Below, piece after piece: positions 21,201-30,964 of a stretch of DNA of 64,000 nt. The translations under genes and the position numbers were made by a program. The notes beneath the pieces are model-generated. The model was not told where the DNA came from and searched no databases. It saw only the letters and a program-made list of their open reading frames with translations. This DNA comes from Undaria pinnatifida (taxonomy: Eukaryota; Sar; Phaeophyceae; Laminariales; Alariaceae), in NCBI GenBank assembly GCA_012845835.1, contig JABAKD010000001.1, positions 5,796,476 through 5,860,475 of the forward strand, given 5' to 3'. Each line of letters starts with the position of its first letter. Within the stretch, counting starts at the first letter, position 1.

Positions 21201-24200
21201 ATCCATACTCGTAACCCTTCGTGGCGCATCGATGACGTGTACCGGTGGGTGCCTTCGCTTTTATGGCACGGACGGCGCGCATTCTCACTGCTCGTCGATT
21301 TGCATCGAATTTTGAAGTTTGTAACATGGTGTTCGTTTCGTATTTGTGGCCATCACAGCAGTCATGTAATGAGCCAGAACAACAACCACCCGAAGCCCAC
21401 ACTATTTTTTTTTTCTGAAGTCAATTATCCTTCATGTCCATGCTCGTAACTATTATTTGTGTATTGATGACGTGTACGTGTATGCCTTCGTCTTATCGCA
21501 CAGAGGGCGCGCAGTTCCACTGCTCGTCGATTTGCATTTAAAAACGACGTTTGTAACATGGTGCCGTTTGTAACATGGTGCCCGTGTCGTATTTTTCTCA
21601 CCCGCGCGCAGTCTATAGGCTCGCGAAGCATATGAAGTGGTAGCTTTGAAAGCTAATCACGTTTTCTACACACCCCTGCATATCGACTCACTCGCTGTTC
21701 GATTAATTCGCCTTAGGATAGCGCAGCCGAGCTCCAAGCTCTGCTGGAAGGCTGGGGCATACAATCGTTCAGTCGCACACAAACTCGACAGGTAACACGG
21801 GAATACTGTTATGGTTGGTTGGCATGCCGCAGCAATGCTATCATGGTTGCAGGAACTACTACTATCATAAATTGTTTGGCTATCTGACAATGTGTAGCAC
21901 GTGCTCCAATTATATCATCCACATGTGAAGGCAATTCATAATCCGGTTATTTCAAGAAATATGTTACCAATCCGACCTTGATATGTAACGACAATAGACG
22001 AATAATGTCCTGGTTATCTGACAGGTGACATGGTACACGGACTCGATAGGTATTATAGACATGTTTGTAATAGTTTGCAGGGATTGCTGCCACGGTTATC
22101 AGCACGTGACATGTGCGTCCCGGTAGGGGCTGAATCGCGCGGTCGATGCTGTAACTGTCAGGGTTTTTCGACACGTACCCCCTGAATCCCTGAAGGAGTT
22201 GACAGCTAATCATCGCTCTACCCGATATGCCGCTATGCCGTCTGACGCTGAACAGGCGCCTGAGGTGCTCGATTTGTTATCGTCACAGATAGGCGCAAGG
22301 ATGGCGCGAGCTTGTAGAGCACCGTGCGACCGTGGACGTTTTAATAGCTAATCGATGCCTTCTTCTAGATAGATCGCGGTGCGACTACGGCGGACATATT
22401 AATAGATGATCGTCGCTGTATTTTATGCCGTCCGAGTTGAAAACACGTTAACGTGATTCGTCGGCTTGAAGAAAGGAACGTCGGACGAAAGGTGCACGTC
22501 CCATTCATCTCGACGTGTTCTGATCGTAGACACAACGAGGGCACAAATATGGAAATGACGGTGCAATAGTGGACATGTTATAACAGCTAGTCGTCGCTGT
22601 ATGCTGTGCCATCTGACACCGAACAGGCGCTTCAGGTGGTCCATCGATTTGAAGAAAGTAATCGCAGGAGTATTAACGCTCTCGAAAAGGAGCAGGAGGA
22701 ACAGGTGCGAAGCAGTATTCTCGCTTTACTATTAGCAATAAGGTATCTGTGTCGCAAGGAATTCGCCCAGCAGGACATTTGTAGCTGTCGTCGCGTTTTT
22801 TGCGTTGATAGTCAGCGGTCGTAACAGACTTGAAGCAAAGAGGGCTCGGCTGTGGTAGGGGGGTTATGTTGTTTTCCGGGCGTTTTTAGCAATGGCTCGG
22901 GGTTACTCGTGTGAGTGACTTCCCTGTCAATTTGCAACCTTAAGCGCTCGTGCTGTTGTAACTGTGCGACAAGCATCCGCAACGGAATGGTAATCTGCGC
23001 TGCGCCAAAACAAACCGCTTGAAGTATTTTTGATCGTGAGGTACACAGTCACTCGTGCGTTTGGCGAACACCCCGTAGTGCAAGTTGGGGTATGGTAGAG
23101 CATGATACTACAATACCCTAGCCCTGGTCAAGAGGTCCCTATTTATTGGACAGGTGTAGAGCATGAACTCGCACAGAAACGCTCTTTGGAGATGGAGCCG
23201 AATAACGAGAAAACAACACTGATGGAAGCCAACGACGAATGCAGCATATATATACCACACGAACCAGCCTCGGCCACTGGCAAAGAAAACAGTCGGTACG
23301 ATAGTGCGATAGCGGTACAGTAGCACTTTTTGTTACACATATTTTCATATTTTCTGACTTACGGGACTCCTTGACCCAACATCGTCGGAATGCTATTGTT
23401 TTCATTGCGATTTGTTTCGTTTTGTGTCTACCGTAGGAGATGGGATCGTTCATCAATTTGAGCACCCAATTTTTTTCCCACCGTAGCACCTCTTGATTGG
23501 GGGGTGAGGAGTAGAGCTTCTCGAGTGAGGATAACTAGAAAACCAGATGCATCTCTACCGTACTGCCTGGTTTTAGCAGCATGCATCATAGGGAGACGGT
23601 AATTGTCGTGCCTAAAACTGCGAAAAGCAAGGAGTTGTATCATATGCGAGCAGCGCGAAAACTCTTGCGTTACTGCTGCGCACGCATTATGATCCTGCCG
23701 CTTGAAAGGAGCACCGGTTTTTCACCCAAATACTACAAATGCACTCCCACGTACGGGCCAGAACACTTGGAGATTGAGTAGGACCCTTTTTGGACTAGGA
23801 GAGATGTTAAGTTTACCGCCGTGTGTCGCAATACCAATACTATTTAAAAATAAACAGTGAGGATTTTGTCGAAACTCATCTTTGCAAGCCTCGTGTGATG
23901 CTTCGATCGCGCGTGCTTCTGCTTGCGAAGCTTCTCCTGGTGGACAGCACATATCACCCACATTTTGTGCCGATCGTTGTCCGCGCGCAGAAAGGAGTCT
24001 TCATCGTGGATTGTGTTCTGCGGCTGATGGGGGGAGCCGATAGATTACAGGGTGGTGGTGGGGACGTGGGCCGAGAAAAACGAGCGCCTGCTGCTGTCGA
24101 ATGCAATCCTTTTTTGTGGCAGTCAAACAACGCGGGCTTGGTGGATCAAAAGGTGAGCGGAATACTCTGTTTGCATCAGTTTTCTGTTTTTCTCTGGGGG

Positions 24201-26679
24201 GGACGACAGACTCCAACCCAAGGCGTGGGGCCGGGCGTGGGCGCAGCTTAGGGTTTAAGAGTAGAAGATAGATGAACATGGAGTAATGCGAAGGAAGGGT
24301 AGAGCAAGTGCAGTGCCGGTAGGCGGAATAGATCGTTGTTCAGCCGGAATTCGGTACATACTGGAGGTGGCCTAAGTACGTGCATAGGTTAGATTGTCGT
24401 TTCCTATTTTGCCAGGTATGTTTTCGTTTCCGTTGGCTTTCATGTTGAGTCTGCGGACGTTTTTGTGAGTGATCAACGCTGATAAAGCTATTAACAGGGC
24501 ATGATGCATATTGCCGGACGGCCAACGTAGCAATAACAGGAGCGAGGGCAACAGGTACGGTATTGTGATTGCATGGATTGCATGGATTACATGAATTGCA
24601 TGCTTTTAGTTCGAGACACGCGCTACTAATAGTCTGCAGTACGGTAGAGGTGCACCATCTTTCTTCTGAGGCTCCTAACCACTTGAGGAGGTCGATACCT
24701 GATATACCCCACCGAAAACGTGTATTGAGGAGCTCTATATCTACCTCGATCCAAAACAGACTTGATTCCCGACTTGATTGGCGTTGAGACACATGCTACG
24801 GTAAGGATGCATCATATTTTTTCTCAGGCTCCTAATCACCTGAGGAGGTCGACACCCCACCCAAACGATTATTCAGTATTTTGATCAAGCTGAAAGTGCA
24901 ATCTGATGAACAAACCCGTGGCCCAGGTACACTGCACGAAACAAACATTTTTTTCAATACAAGAATGAGAATGACAGTCCAACCATTTAGGGTTAAGGAA
25001 ACCCCGTCGTTCAGAAATAAATGGCCAAGAAGTAAGTGGTATACCTGAATATACTTTTATCGTAGCACGCGTGTCTTGACGCTAAGCCGGAAGAAGTTAC
25101 ATACGGGATCACGGTTGCATACCTCACGCTAAGCCGAAAGAAGGCGACTTTTAGTCAATCGACTCATAGCCCCAGCTGCCATTTTGCTTGACAGGTGTCG
25201 AAGGCGAAGGTTACCGTGATCCGGTACCCCGCGAAGCAAGCTGTCACCACCAAAAACTCCACCAGAAACTATTGGTGAGCTGGGCGCTGGTAGTTGATAG
25301 GAGCGGGGTCCTTGTTATGTTAGGAATGATCTGGGTGCTGGTAATTGCTAGGGCGAAGGGTATTTTAGGTGTCTTCGGAATGTTGACCGCACCTTCAATG
25401 TTTGAAAGAAGGTGTAACGCTTGCTCGGCCAAGCAAAAAACGGGCTGATTTTGGGGATTATAACGGGTTTCATAGTGAGACAGGTTCTACAGGGCGACGG
25501 GAATGCTATCCTGGCCACGTTCGCGCTAAACGGGAACACCGCCCCAATCTGACAAACGGCTGTTGTTGACCGGTATTCGTCAGTTTCGTTGTTATTACGT
25601 CGGTTTGATGCTAAACATCATGGCGTTCTCGCATTGTTTTCGTTTGTCTGGAATCTAGACTGCGGTCTCTACAAAGACAATGTAAAAAATGCATCACGAT
25701 GGGAAAATGACAAAACAAAACAGCGATGACCCCTGTATACCTGGCCCCACAAGCAGGGGTGCCGAAGATGATGAATGGGGGTTATCTCAGGGGCTGGCAG
25801 GCGACCAAGGGATCTTCTGCAGGCGCGGATTCGCGAAACGCAGTAACGACCAGGAAGAGACCCCCATCACTGTGCTGGTAATGCCTAAGGTGGGTGGCAC
25901 GGACATTTGACTGGTGTGCTTACGATTTCCAGAGCTCCTTACTTCGTTTCCCCCTTTTTAGGAGCTGTACTCGCGATTTTGGGGCGCACATTGCTTTTAC
26001 AATGCTAGTTGCAACTTAAATATACGATACACCGACGGGAACTAAATGACCGAGTTTCCACGCATATTGTATTTCCCCGCATCTAGAATAACCTGCTTGG
26101 TGTACTCAGGGTAGTGACTAAGAATAAATAAAATACCAGTGGGGTGTAGAGTCCATGGTCCAATCGTTACTTCAGCGGAGTTGCCGAGAGCCAGCATATC
26201 GTCGTCGAGCAGTCACTTTTTTTCTTTTGCCAAATGCAACGATGACCAGTCTTATGATTGTATTGGCAATGCCTAAGGCGAGTGGAATGTTGTAGCTTTC
26301 TGAACCCGTTTCAATTTTTATCCACGTTTGCGGGGGAAAATTGCTTGGACTAAGTGTAGGATCACAGTTAGCGCAGGAAAATGTTAACGGGCACGATTAG
26401 CATACAAACATCAGCGTTACACTTGCTCTTTGCTTCATGCTGGGAGTCCGAACGAAGACCCACCGCTGTAGAAGATCGGATAGTTTTTTGCCGTTGTTTT
26501 TGCCTTCGCCTCGATGCCCCGAGTTAGAGCTCGAAGTCTCCCTCCCGCAACACGATCTTAGTTCGCGTCATAGTGCATTTAGACACTCTATCACATTCGA
26601 TGGGCAGGGTACTAGAGAGCGCCGCTCGACTTGCGCTACGACCAAGGTAGCACTTATCAGACGAAGCCCTTCTGACTGA
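18197..26679 (+). CDS. Gene B: unrecognised protein, eight proposed exons (whole span)
   Basis: I do not recognise this gene. Exons at 18197-18254, 19604-19772, 20408-20510, 23177-23295, 23948-24152, 25195-25274, 25757-25877 and 26524-26679 join into one frame of about 336 codons. Phases agree at all seven junctions although they use phases 0, 1 and 2, so chance assembly is unlikely. The protein starts MEMGTDDPLATLFQAACLS. It has a helical Gln-rich stretch in exon 2, an acidic segment in exon 3 (LCIDDVYRCVDEMYADD), a beta-like stretch in exon 5 (PIVVRAQKGVFIVDCVLRL), and a basic segment in exon 6. No signal peptide or catalytic motif stands out. The end is uncertain: exon 8 may stop at 26679 or splice at 26647. 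It is head to head with gene A. Confidence 0.6.
19604..19772 (+). CDS. Gene B exon 2
   Basis: 169 bp between AAATGCAG| and CGAAG|GTAGCT, completing phase 1 and leaving phase 2. The peptide is amphipathic and Gln/Leu-rich (SEQQQLQKLWDRAMVGANAF). The acceptor has a weak pyrimidine tract. Confidence 0.6.
19860..20215. mobile_element. decayed hAT-like ACCCG element, copy 3
   Basis: Phrases such as 'ttttcaaaatctcacggg', 'gggtcaggtcac', 'gacccgatccgcgagaag' and the right edge 'ccgttaagaaccctgaaaattgcag' match the ends of the elements at 12.2-15.1 kb, with heavy substitution. It lies in intron 2 of gene B. Confidence 0.45.
20408..20510 (+). CDS. Gene B exon 3
   Basis: 103 bp between GTGTCCGCAG| and GCACGG|GTGAGT, both strong. 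It takes phase 2 in and leaves phase 0. The peptide is acidic (CIDDVYRCVDEMYADDISPD). Diverged partial copies of its 5' half (CIDDVY..) recur at about 21215 and 21450. Confidence 0.65.
20880..21640. repeat. tandem repeat of about 230 bp carrying copies of gene B exon 3
   Basis: The phrases 'attgatgacgtgtacc', 'cactgctcgtcgatttgcat' and 'gtttgtaacatggtg' recur around 21220-21340 and 21450-21590, with a fragment near 21000-21050. The first phrase is the 5' half of exon 3. The downstream copies lack its donor. Confidence 0.55.
22200..22700. repeat. tandem repeat of about 190 bp, three copies
   Basis: 'agctaatcatcgctctacc', 'tgccgtctgacgctgaacaggcgcctgaggtgctcgat' and close variants start near 22205, 22345-22400 and 22585. 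The third copy runs into an open, helix-like frame (ALEKEQEEQVRSSILALLLA) with no clear donor. It lies in intron 3 of gene B. Confidence 0.5.
23177..23295 (+). CDS. Gene B exon 4
   Basis: 119 bp between GAACTCGCACAG| and CAGTCG|GTACGA, phase 0 in and phase 2 out. The peptide is polar and acidic (NEKTTLMEANDECSIYIPHE). Minus-strand frames over the same DNA are shadows. Confidence 0.6.
23948..24152 (+). CDS. Gene B exon 5
   Basis: 205 bp between CTGGTGGACAG| and CAAAAG|GTGAGC, phase 2 in and phase 0 out. It is the longest and least repetitive exon of gene B. The hydrophobic stretch FVPIVVRAQKGVFIVDCVL is followed by a Gly-rich loop and a segment ending NPFLWQSNNAGLVDQK. An internal AG at 24050 could shorten the exon in frame. 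Confidence 0.6.
24600..24760. mobile_element. partial copy of the GTGCTACG inverted-repeat element
   Basis: 'gtacggtagaggtgcaccatctttcttctgaggctcctaaccacttgaggag' matches the left half of the element at 24781-25083. No partner terminus is seen. Confidence 0.45.
24781..25083. mobile_element. small inverted-repeat element (GACACGCGTGCTACG termini)
   Basis: The left end GCGTTGAGACACATGCTACG and the right end, read in reverse, GCGTCAAGACACGCGTGCTACG are imperfect inverted repeats over about 22 bp. The interior phrases 'ctcctaatcacctgaggagg' and 'gggttaaggaaaccccgtcgttcag' recur in the family members at 34.6-35.3 kb. No coding capacity. It lies in intron 5 of gene B. Confidence 0.6.
25195..25274 (+). 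CDS. Gene B exon 6
   Basis: 80 bp between TTTTGCTTGACAG| and CTATTG|GTGAGC, phase 0 in and phase 2 out. The peptide is basic (VSKAKVTVIRYPAKQAVTTK). Both splice sites are strong. Confidence 0.65.
25757..25877 (+). CDS. Gene B exon 7
   Basis: 121 bp between CCCCACAAGCAG| and GTGCTG|GTAATG, phase 2 in and phase 0 out. The peptide starts acidic (GAEDDEWGLSQGL) and ends basic. Its 3' edge with the donor (ACTGTGCTGGTAATGCCTAAGG) has a decayed copy at about 26255-26280, where GGTAATG has become GGCAATG. Confidence 0.6.
26524..26679 (+). CDS. Gene B exon 8, possibly terminal
   Basis: From the acceptor GATGCCCCGAG| the frame is open for 51 codons to TGA at 26677. A donor inside it (ACCAAG|GTAGCA at 26647) would instead give a phase-0 exon ending at 26646. 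The peptide is Ser/Arg/His-rich. I found no later exon that fits phase, so I favour termination here. Confidence 0.45.
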   Translation, partial: LELEVSLPQHDLSSRHSAFRHSITFDGQGTRERRSTCATTKVALIRRSPSD

Positions 26680-26684
26680 CGCAC

Positions 26685-27005
26685 GTTTTGTGGGGAAAAT
26701 TACCTGGAATTAGTACAGGGAATAGAGGTATTGGGGCTCCAAGGGGTTAAGGGTGGAACTACTCAACACCGTTGAAAGGCCCTTGTACAACTGGAAACCC
26801 GTTTTGGAGTGGGACTTACTTTGGAACTACGGTAGTATACAGAGGAGTTTTGGAGCTCTAAAGAGATTAAGGGAGGAACTACTCAGCACTTTTAAAAGCC
26901 ATTTTGCAACTGGAAACCCGTTTGGGGGAGAAAATCACATGGCATTTGTATAGGAAGGGGTTTTGGGGCTCCAGAGAGGAACTACTCAACACCGTCGGAA
27001 AAAGC
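26685..27005. repeat. tandem repeat of about 120 bp, three copies
   Basis: 'ttggggctccaaggggttaagggtggaactactcaacaccg' and 'caactggaaacccgtttt' recur at about 26730, 26850 and 26960 with moderate divergence. Confidence 0.65.
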
Positions 27006-27086
27006 CGTTTGTGATTTACGATCATTCTATTTGAAAACCTAATATTGAATAGTACATAGTACAACCTAACAGTACTCAACGACTAG

Positions 27087-27425
27087 GTCCGCTCGCCCCT
27101 GCGGTCTACTAAGGTAGTGGTTTTGTTAACTTCGAACACCACTAGCGTTGGAGTCAGGGGTTTGAATGCCGGTATGAAGATTTTAGTGACTAGAGACAGC
27201 ACCTACCGAGAGCACTTTTTTTATAGCGTAGGTAAGCACCATTTGACGTGAGTGGACGAAGGAAGAAAGTGCTGAATATTTTTTTATCGCGATCAAAATG
27301 AAAGCGCATACCGTAGTGGGCGGGGGGGCGGGGGGGGGGGGAGAGCCTGCTTAGTGACCCCGGATCTGAGCTACGACTAGGGAAGTTTAAGGAAAAAGTC
27401 AAAGTGCTAGGATGATAGAAAGGCC
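27087..27425 (+). mobile_element. tRNA-derived SINE, copy 2
   Basis: The tRNA-like head (about 27087-27180) is followed by the SINE body phrases 'gacgtgagtggacgaaggaag', 'tatcgcgatcaaaatgaaag' and 'tgaccccggatctgagctac'. A long G run lies at 27318-27341. It is more diverged than copy 1. Confidence 0.65.
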
Positions 27426-27529
27426 GAGCAAAAACCTTCAAAAAAGCATCTAATAGTACCTTGGCCATGGGAAATTTCATCTGGTTACACTTTCCTTGAG
27501 TTTGAAAGTGAGGTGTTAAATTGGGTGCG

Positions 27530-28609
27530 GTAGTGTACCCATTTTAAGACCATCCGATTTAAGACCATATTACTGTAGTGGTAAGACCAGAAAAATCGGC
27601 TTGTCACGAAAAAAAAACAGACAACACCAATGTGCCCCTCATCCCCTAACCCGATCTTAAGACCAACTATTATGGGAAATATTTTGAGCGATTGTTTCTC
27701 TCTTTAACAAGGATCTCCGACGCCAAAAATAAAACCTTCCACTCTGGGGCCAGAAATTATCGTTGTTTTTGGGTTCAGAAATAATCGAGGCCAGAAATCA
27801 GCGGATCTGGTGATTTCTGAGCCCAGAAATAACAGCTCTTCCAACCTCTCAGAACTGGCATTATCTGACTTTTGGATACTACCAGGTACCTCGTACCAAG
27901 TATCACATGTCACCAGTGCCTACTCTGTACCTGGTATGATTTCTGTCTGCTGTACACGTCACCCATCACCCACAACAAAGAATCACGAGCACGCATACGA
28001 CAGCACACCGCGCTTGGTGTGTGCGAGACAGAGCTTCGTCCTCACACACAAACGCGACAGCAGCAGCACCACCACCATCAAAACCACCACAGCAGCACCA
28101 CACCAGCACCACACCAGCACCACAGCAGCAGAGACAGCAGCAGAGGCGGTGGTGACCTAACGTCGCCGGCGACAATGTACGTGCCAGATTTCAAAAATAA
28201 AATCAGACGGCAAAACAAGACCTACCAATTCAACCAAAAACCACTTTCCAAAAATCAGAAGCCATAATGAACGCCCCTTATTTCTGATGCAGTTATTTCT
28301 GGAGCCTCACTCTTCAAAAATAATCGCCAGAAAAAAATGCTCAAAATGTTTTCATTATAGTAGGTCTAAGTCGGGAAATTAGCGCCTGTGCACGTTTTAC
28401 AAGACCCCTAACTCGACTCAAGACTGTCCAACCCACGAGCGCCCTCTGCCGTACAGAGAGATTTTCCTCCGATTTAAGACCGTTTTTTGGTCATATCCCG
28501 GATCAAGGAAGGCCAAAACGGTCTTAAAGAGGGGTAAGGCCAAAGCAAAGACAAGACCAGGTTTAGTGGCTTGTCACCCGGGGTGGTCTTAAAAGGGGTA
28601 CAGCACTAA
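27530..28609. mobile_element. outer inverted-repeat element (TTTTAAGACCA termini)
   Basis: The left end TAGTGTACCCATTTTAAGACCA and the right end, read in reverse, TTAGTGCTGTACCCCTTTTAAGACCAC are inverted repeats. Subterminal 'ccgatttaagacc' and 'cggcttgtcac' motifs occur on both sides. There is no transposase frame. A second inverted-repeat element lies inside it. Confidence 0.6.
27661..28366. mobile_element. inner nested inverted-repeat element
   Basis: The left end GACCAACTATTATGGGAAAT..ATTTTGAGC and the reverse of 28338-28366 (GACCTACTATAATGAAAAC..ATTTTGAGC) match as about 29-bp imperfect inverted repeats. The interior has several CAGAAATAATC motifs in both orientations near each end and a (CAC/CAG)n tract at 28060-28145 that creates long spurious frames. 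It splits the outer element. Confidence 0.6.
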
Positions 28610-28779
28610 CCGTATACAGCTCTCATACGAGGATCTCTAGAAACAACTATTAATATACTATCGGTACGTGCACCCCCACAGTAGCGCGCGGCACTCGAAC
28701 AGAGACGGGAGATAAAACAGACCGGAAAAAAGGCCATCGGTACGTTGCTTTTTATTTTGGGGCGTTTCAGAGCAGGCTT

Positions 28780-29210
28780 CTTCGCTCAAAAGGCATTAAC
28801 GAAGTCAATTTCTTACGCTGTATCACGTGTGAGTGAGCAACGTTCAAGCCCATCACGCACATTACCGGATTGGCTCCGTCGCTACCACGACACAGTACTC
28901 CCTAAGGGAGCCCACTTTTGGTACCAGGGAGACGATGGTTTATGGTGGCTTGGAAAAATCAGCGCGAGCACTACCGAGCGAGGACAAGGTATACCTGGTC
29001 CGCTTTCTGGACGACCCGGGACCGATTAAACTTCCTCTTCCCCCGGCGCGCTACACGACTTCAACGGGAGCCGTACAAGGCTCTTGGTGCTTGCAAGTGG
29101 GGTCGATCCCCACCATCCACAATAATAAACTTTTCAGATTTTCCCCATGTCGAACTTGAAAAATACTCTCCCTGCTACCCCAGGGAATGAAACGGCTTGG
29201 ATAATTGACA
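28780..29210 (+). pseudogene. decayed transposon protein fragment with Tudor-like signature
   Basis: Two overlapping plus frames join across a frameshift near 28970. The first contains FWYQGDDGLWWLGKI and the second YLVRFLDDPGPIKL then RYTTSTGAVQGSWCLQ. The W-x-G-K-I / V-R-F-L-D-D pattern is like a Tudor or other SH3-like barrel, as found at the C-terminus of some retroelement polyproteins. The family assignment is inference. No start, catalytic domain or terminal repeats are seen nearby. Confidence 0.4.
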
Positions 29211-29322
29211 GGTCCGTGTTAAGATACGGCCTCGAAAGGCCTGTAGGTATCCGAATTTGAGATCATTTGGATGGGTTTCGTATGATAAGGTTGGCGGTTT
29301 ATATTCGGGGAAGTTAGGAATT

Positions 29323-29348
29323 AGATCGGAGGCACGCGCCTCCGATCT
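29323..29348. repeat. perfect 11-bp stem hairpin
   Basis: AGATCGGAGGC and GCCTCCGATCT flank ACGC. The arms are perfectly complementary. Confidence 0.7.
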
Positions 29349-30287
29349 CAGAAGCTATCCCGGGCTCTGGTGGAAACGAATAAAGCTATATCTCTACGAA
29401 GGAACGAAAGTGAGTACTCTCCGAGGACCTGCTCAATTGGCAGACCAGCAGGGGGCACTCTGTGTTCCCCACCTTTAATTTAACATCCGCCCGTATATCC
29501 GGCCGACCTGCTACCCCGCCGTTTCAGGGGGGGAGAGTGTTATAAGGCTTAGTTTGGGTAAGCTATTGGTTAACCTTTTGCAAGTGGTCAAACGGACTAA
29601 TACCCCACTATAACCTTAACAGTAGTGCCTGGTAGTACGGATAACCATGTTGAAAGACAGTTTGGTTTCCAACGACAACCGTTAACGAGAGAGAGCTATA
29701 TAATGCCCCCTTGACGGTGGAAACCTACTAATTAATGTTTTCCCCCTCCCACATTGCCATCTATTTGTCCTGTATTTGACGACGTAATTGCCGTGCTATC
29801 CTACACGCCAGGCGGCGCTAGGTTATGCAGCAAGGGAAAAGCTCTGGAGATGCTTGCTTGCGCATAGACAACTAGCAGCTGGCAGGTAAGCTTGGTGTAG
29901 AAATTCGAACAAATTGTTGTTTAAGGCAGCAGCCAAGTTGACCTTCAGCCCTGATACGGTAGGAGTTGCCCTTTGGAGGCCGGAAGCGTGTCACTGACAG
30001 GGAGCCTCGACTGAGTTATTTGCTTCCCCAATTATTTAGGTACGATGTACATTCTACTATTCTGAGGCCAAGGCTACGGTAGGGCGTCCCTTTTGAAGCA
30101 TGTTTTTTGCAGTGACTCGGGGTCACTCGCCCGAGTAATCCTCCTGTTCCTTTTGCGGCGTGAATGTCTCGTGTTTTTCTTTTTCGTTTTTGCGAAATGA
30201 AACTGCAAAGAAATGGTTAGCTATGCTGCCCAAAACAAATAACCAACTGAATGATTTTTTGAGTGAGATACAGAGTCACTTGTGCTA

Positions 30288-30355
30288 GTGCTATTAATAG
30301 TGCTATTAATAGTGCTATTAATAGTGCTGTTAATAGTGCTATTAATAGTGCTAGT
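30288..30355. repeat. 15-bp tandem repeat (GTGCTATTAATA)
   Basis: About five near-identical units of 'agtgctattaat' in a row, one with a T-to-G change. Confidence 0.8.
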
Positions 30356-30534
30356 GGCTCAAACTGGGCAATGAAAAAGGGGGTATAACACAATAACAAT
30401 ACACAAGCCTCCAGTGTGGACAGTGTTCTTCGTTCTTTGTACCATTGTTTACATACTCGTCTCGCTTTTCAGTTGTGCTCGTCGCATCTGTTATCGTTTT
30501 TTTTTGTTCTTACTGTTCCATCTCCCTTCCTAGA

Positions 30535-30670
30535 CGTGACTCAGATCCGGGGCCATTAAGCAGGCTCTTCTCCCTTCTCGCCACTGCGGTGTGCGCATTC
30601 CTTTTTACAGCTATTAATAGAATGGTACAGCGCTTTCTTCCCTCGTCGACTATCTATCTAGCCCATGGGA
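30535..30670 (-). mobile_element. SINE body fragment, copy 3
   Basis: Read on the minus strand it has 'gtcgacgagggaagaaagcgctg', 'gaatgcgcacaccgcagtgg' and 'ccccggatctgagtcacg', the SINE body without the tRNA-like head. Confidence 0.6.
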
Positions 30671-30852
30671 TTGTGTGTCGTATCGCGCTTACTTTACTTC
30701 TACTTTTTTTTTTGTCAAAGTCGGGTTTTGGGTGAGGAATTTGTTTAGGTACTACAACCTTCACGCCTAAGAAACAATAACAAAAGTTAGCTTCTTGTTT
30801 GAGGAACACCGTGATCAAAAACGCTTTGGACCAAAGATTGCCACCGTTATGT

Positions 30853-30892
30853 TATTAAAGTATTAAAGTATTAAAGTATGAAAGTATTAATA
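30853..30892. repeat. ATTAAAGT tandem repeat
   Basis: 'attaaagt' is repeated four to five times with one A-to-G change. Simple repeat. Confidence 0.75.
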
Positions 30893-30964
30893 CAATGTTT
30901 CAATTCCTCCATGTCCGTTCTCGTTCCGTTTTTCGTTTTCACGTTCCGACCTCGCCCGAAGCAG

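Noticed and set aside
29323-29348. Sequencing adapter contamination (AGATCGGA)
   Set aside because: The match ends after eight bases and the sequence is a perfect palindrome within continuous genomic DNA.
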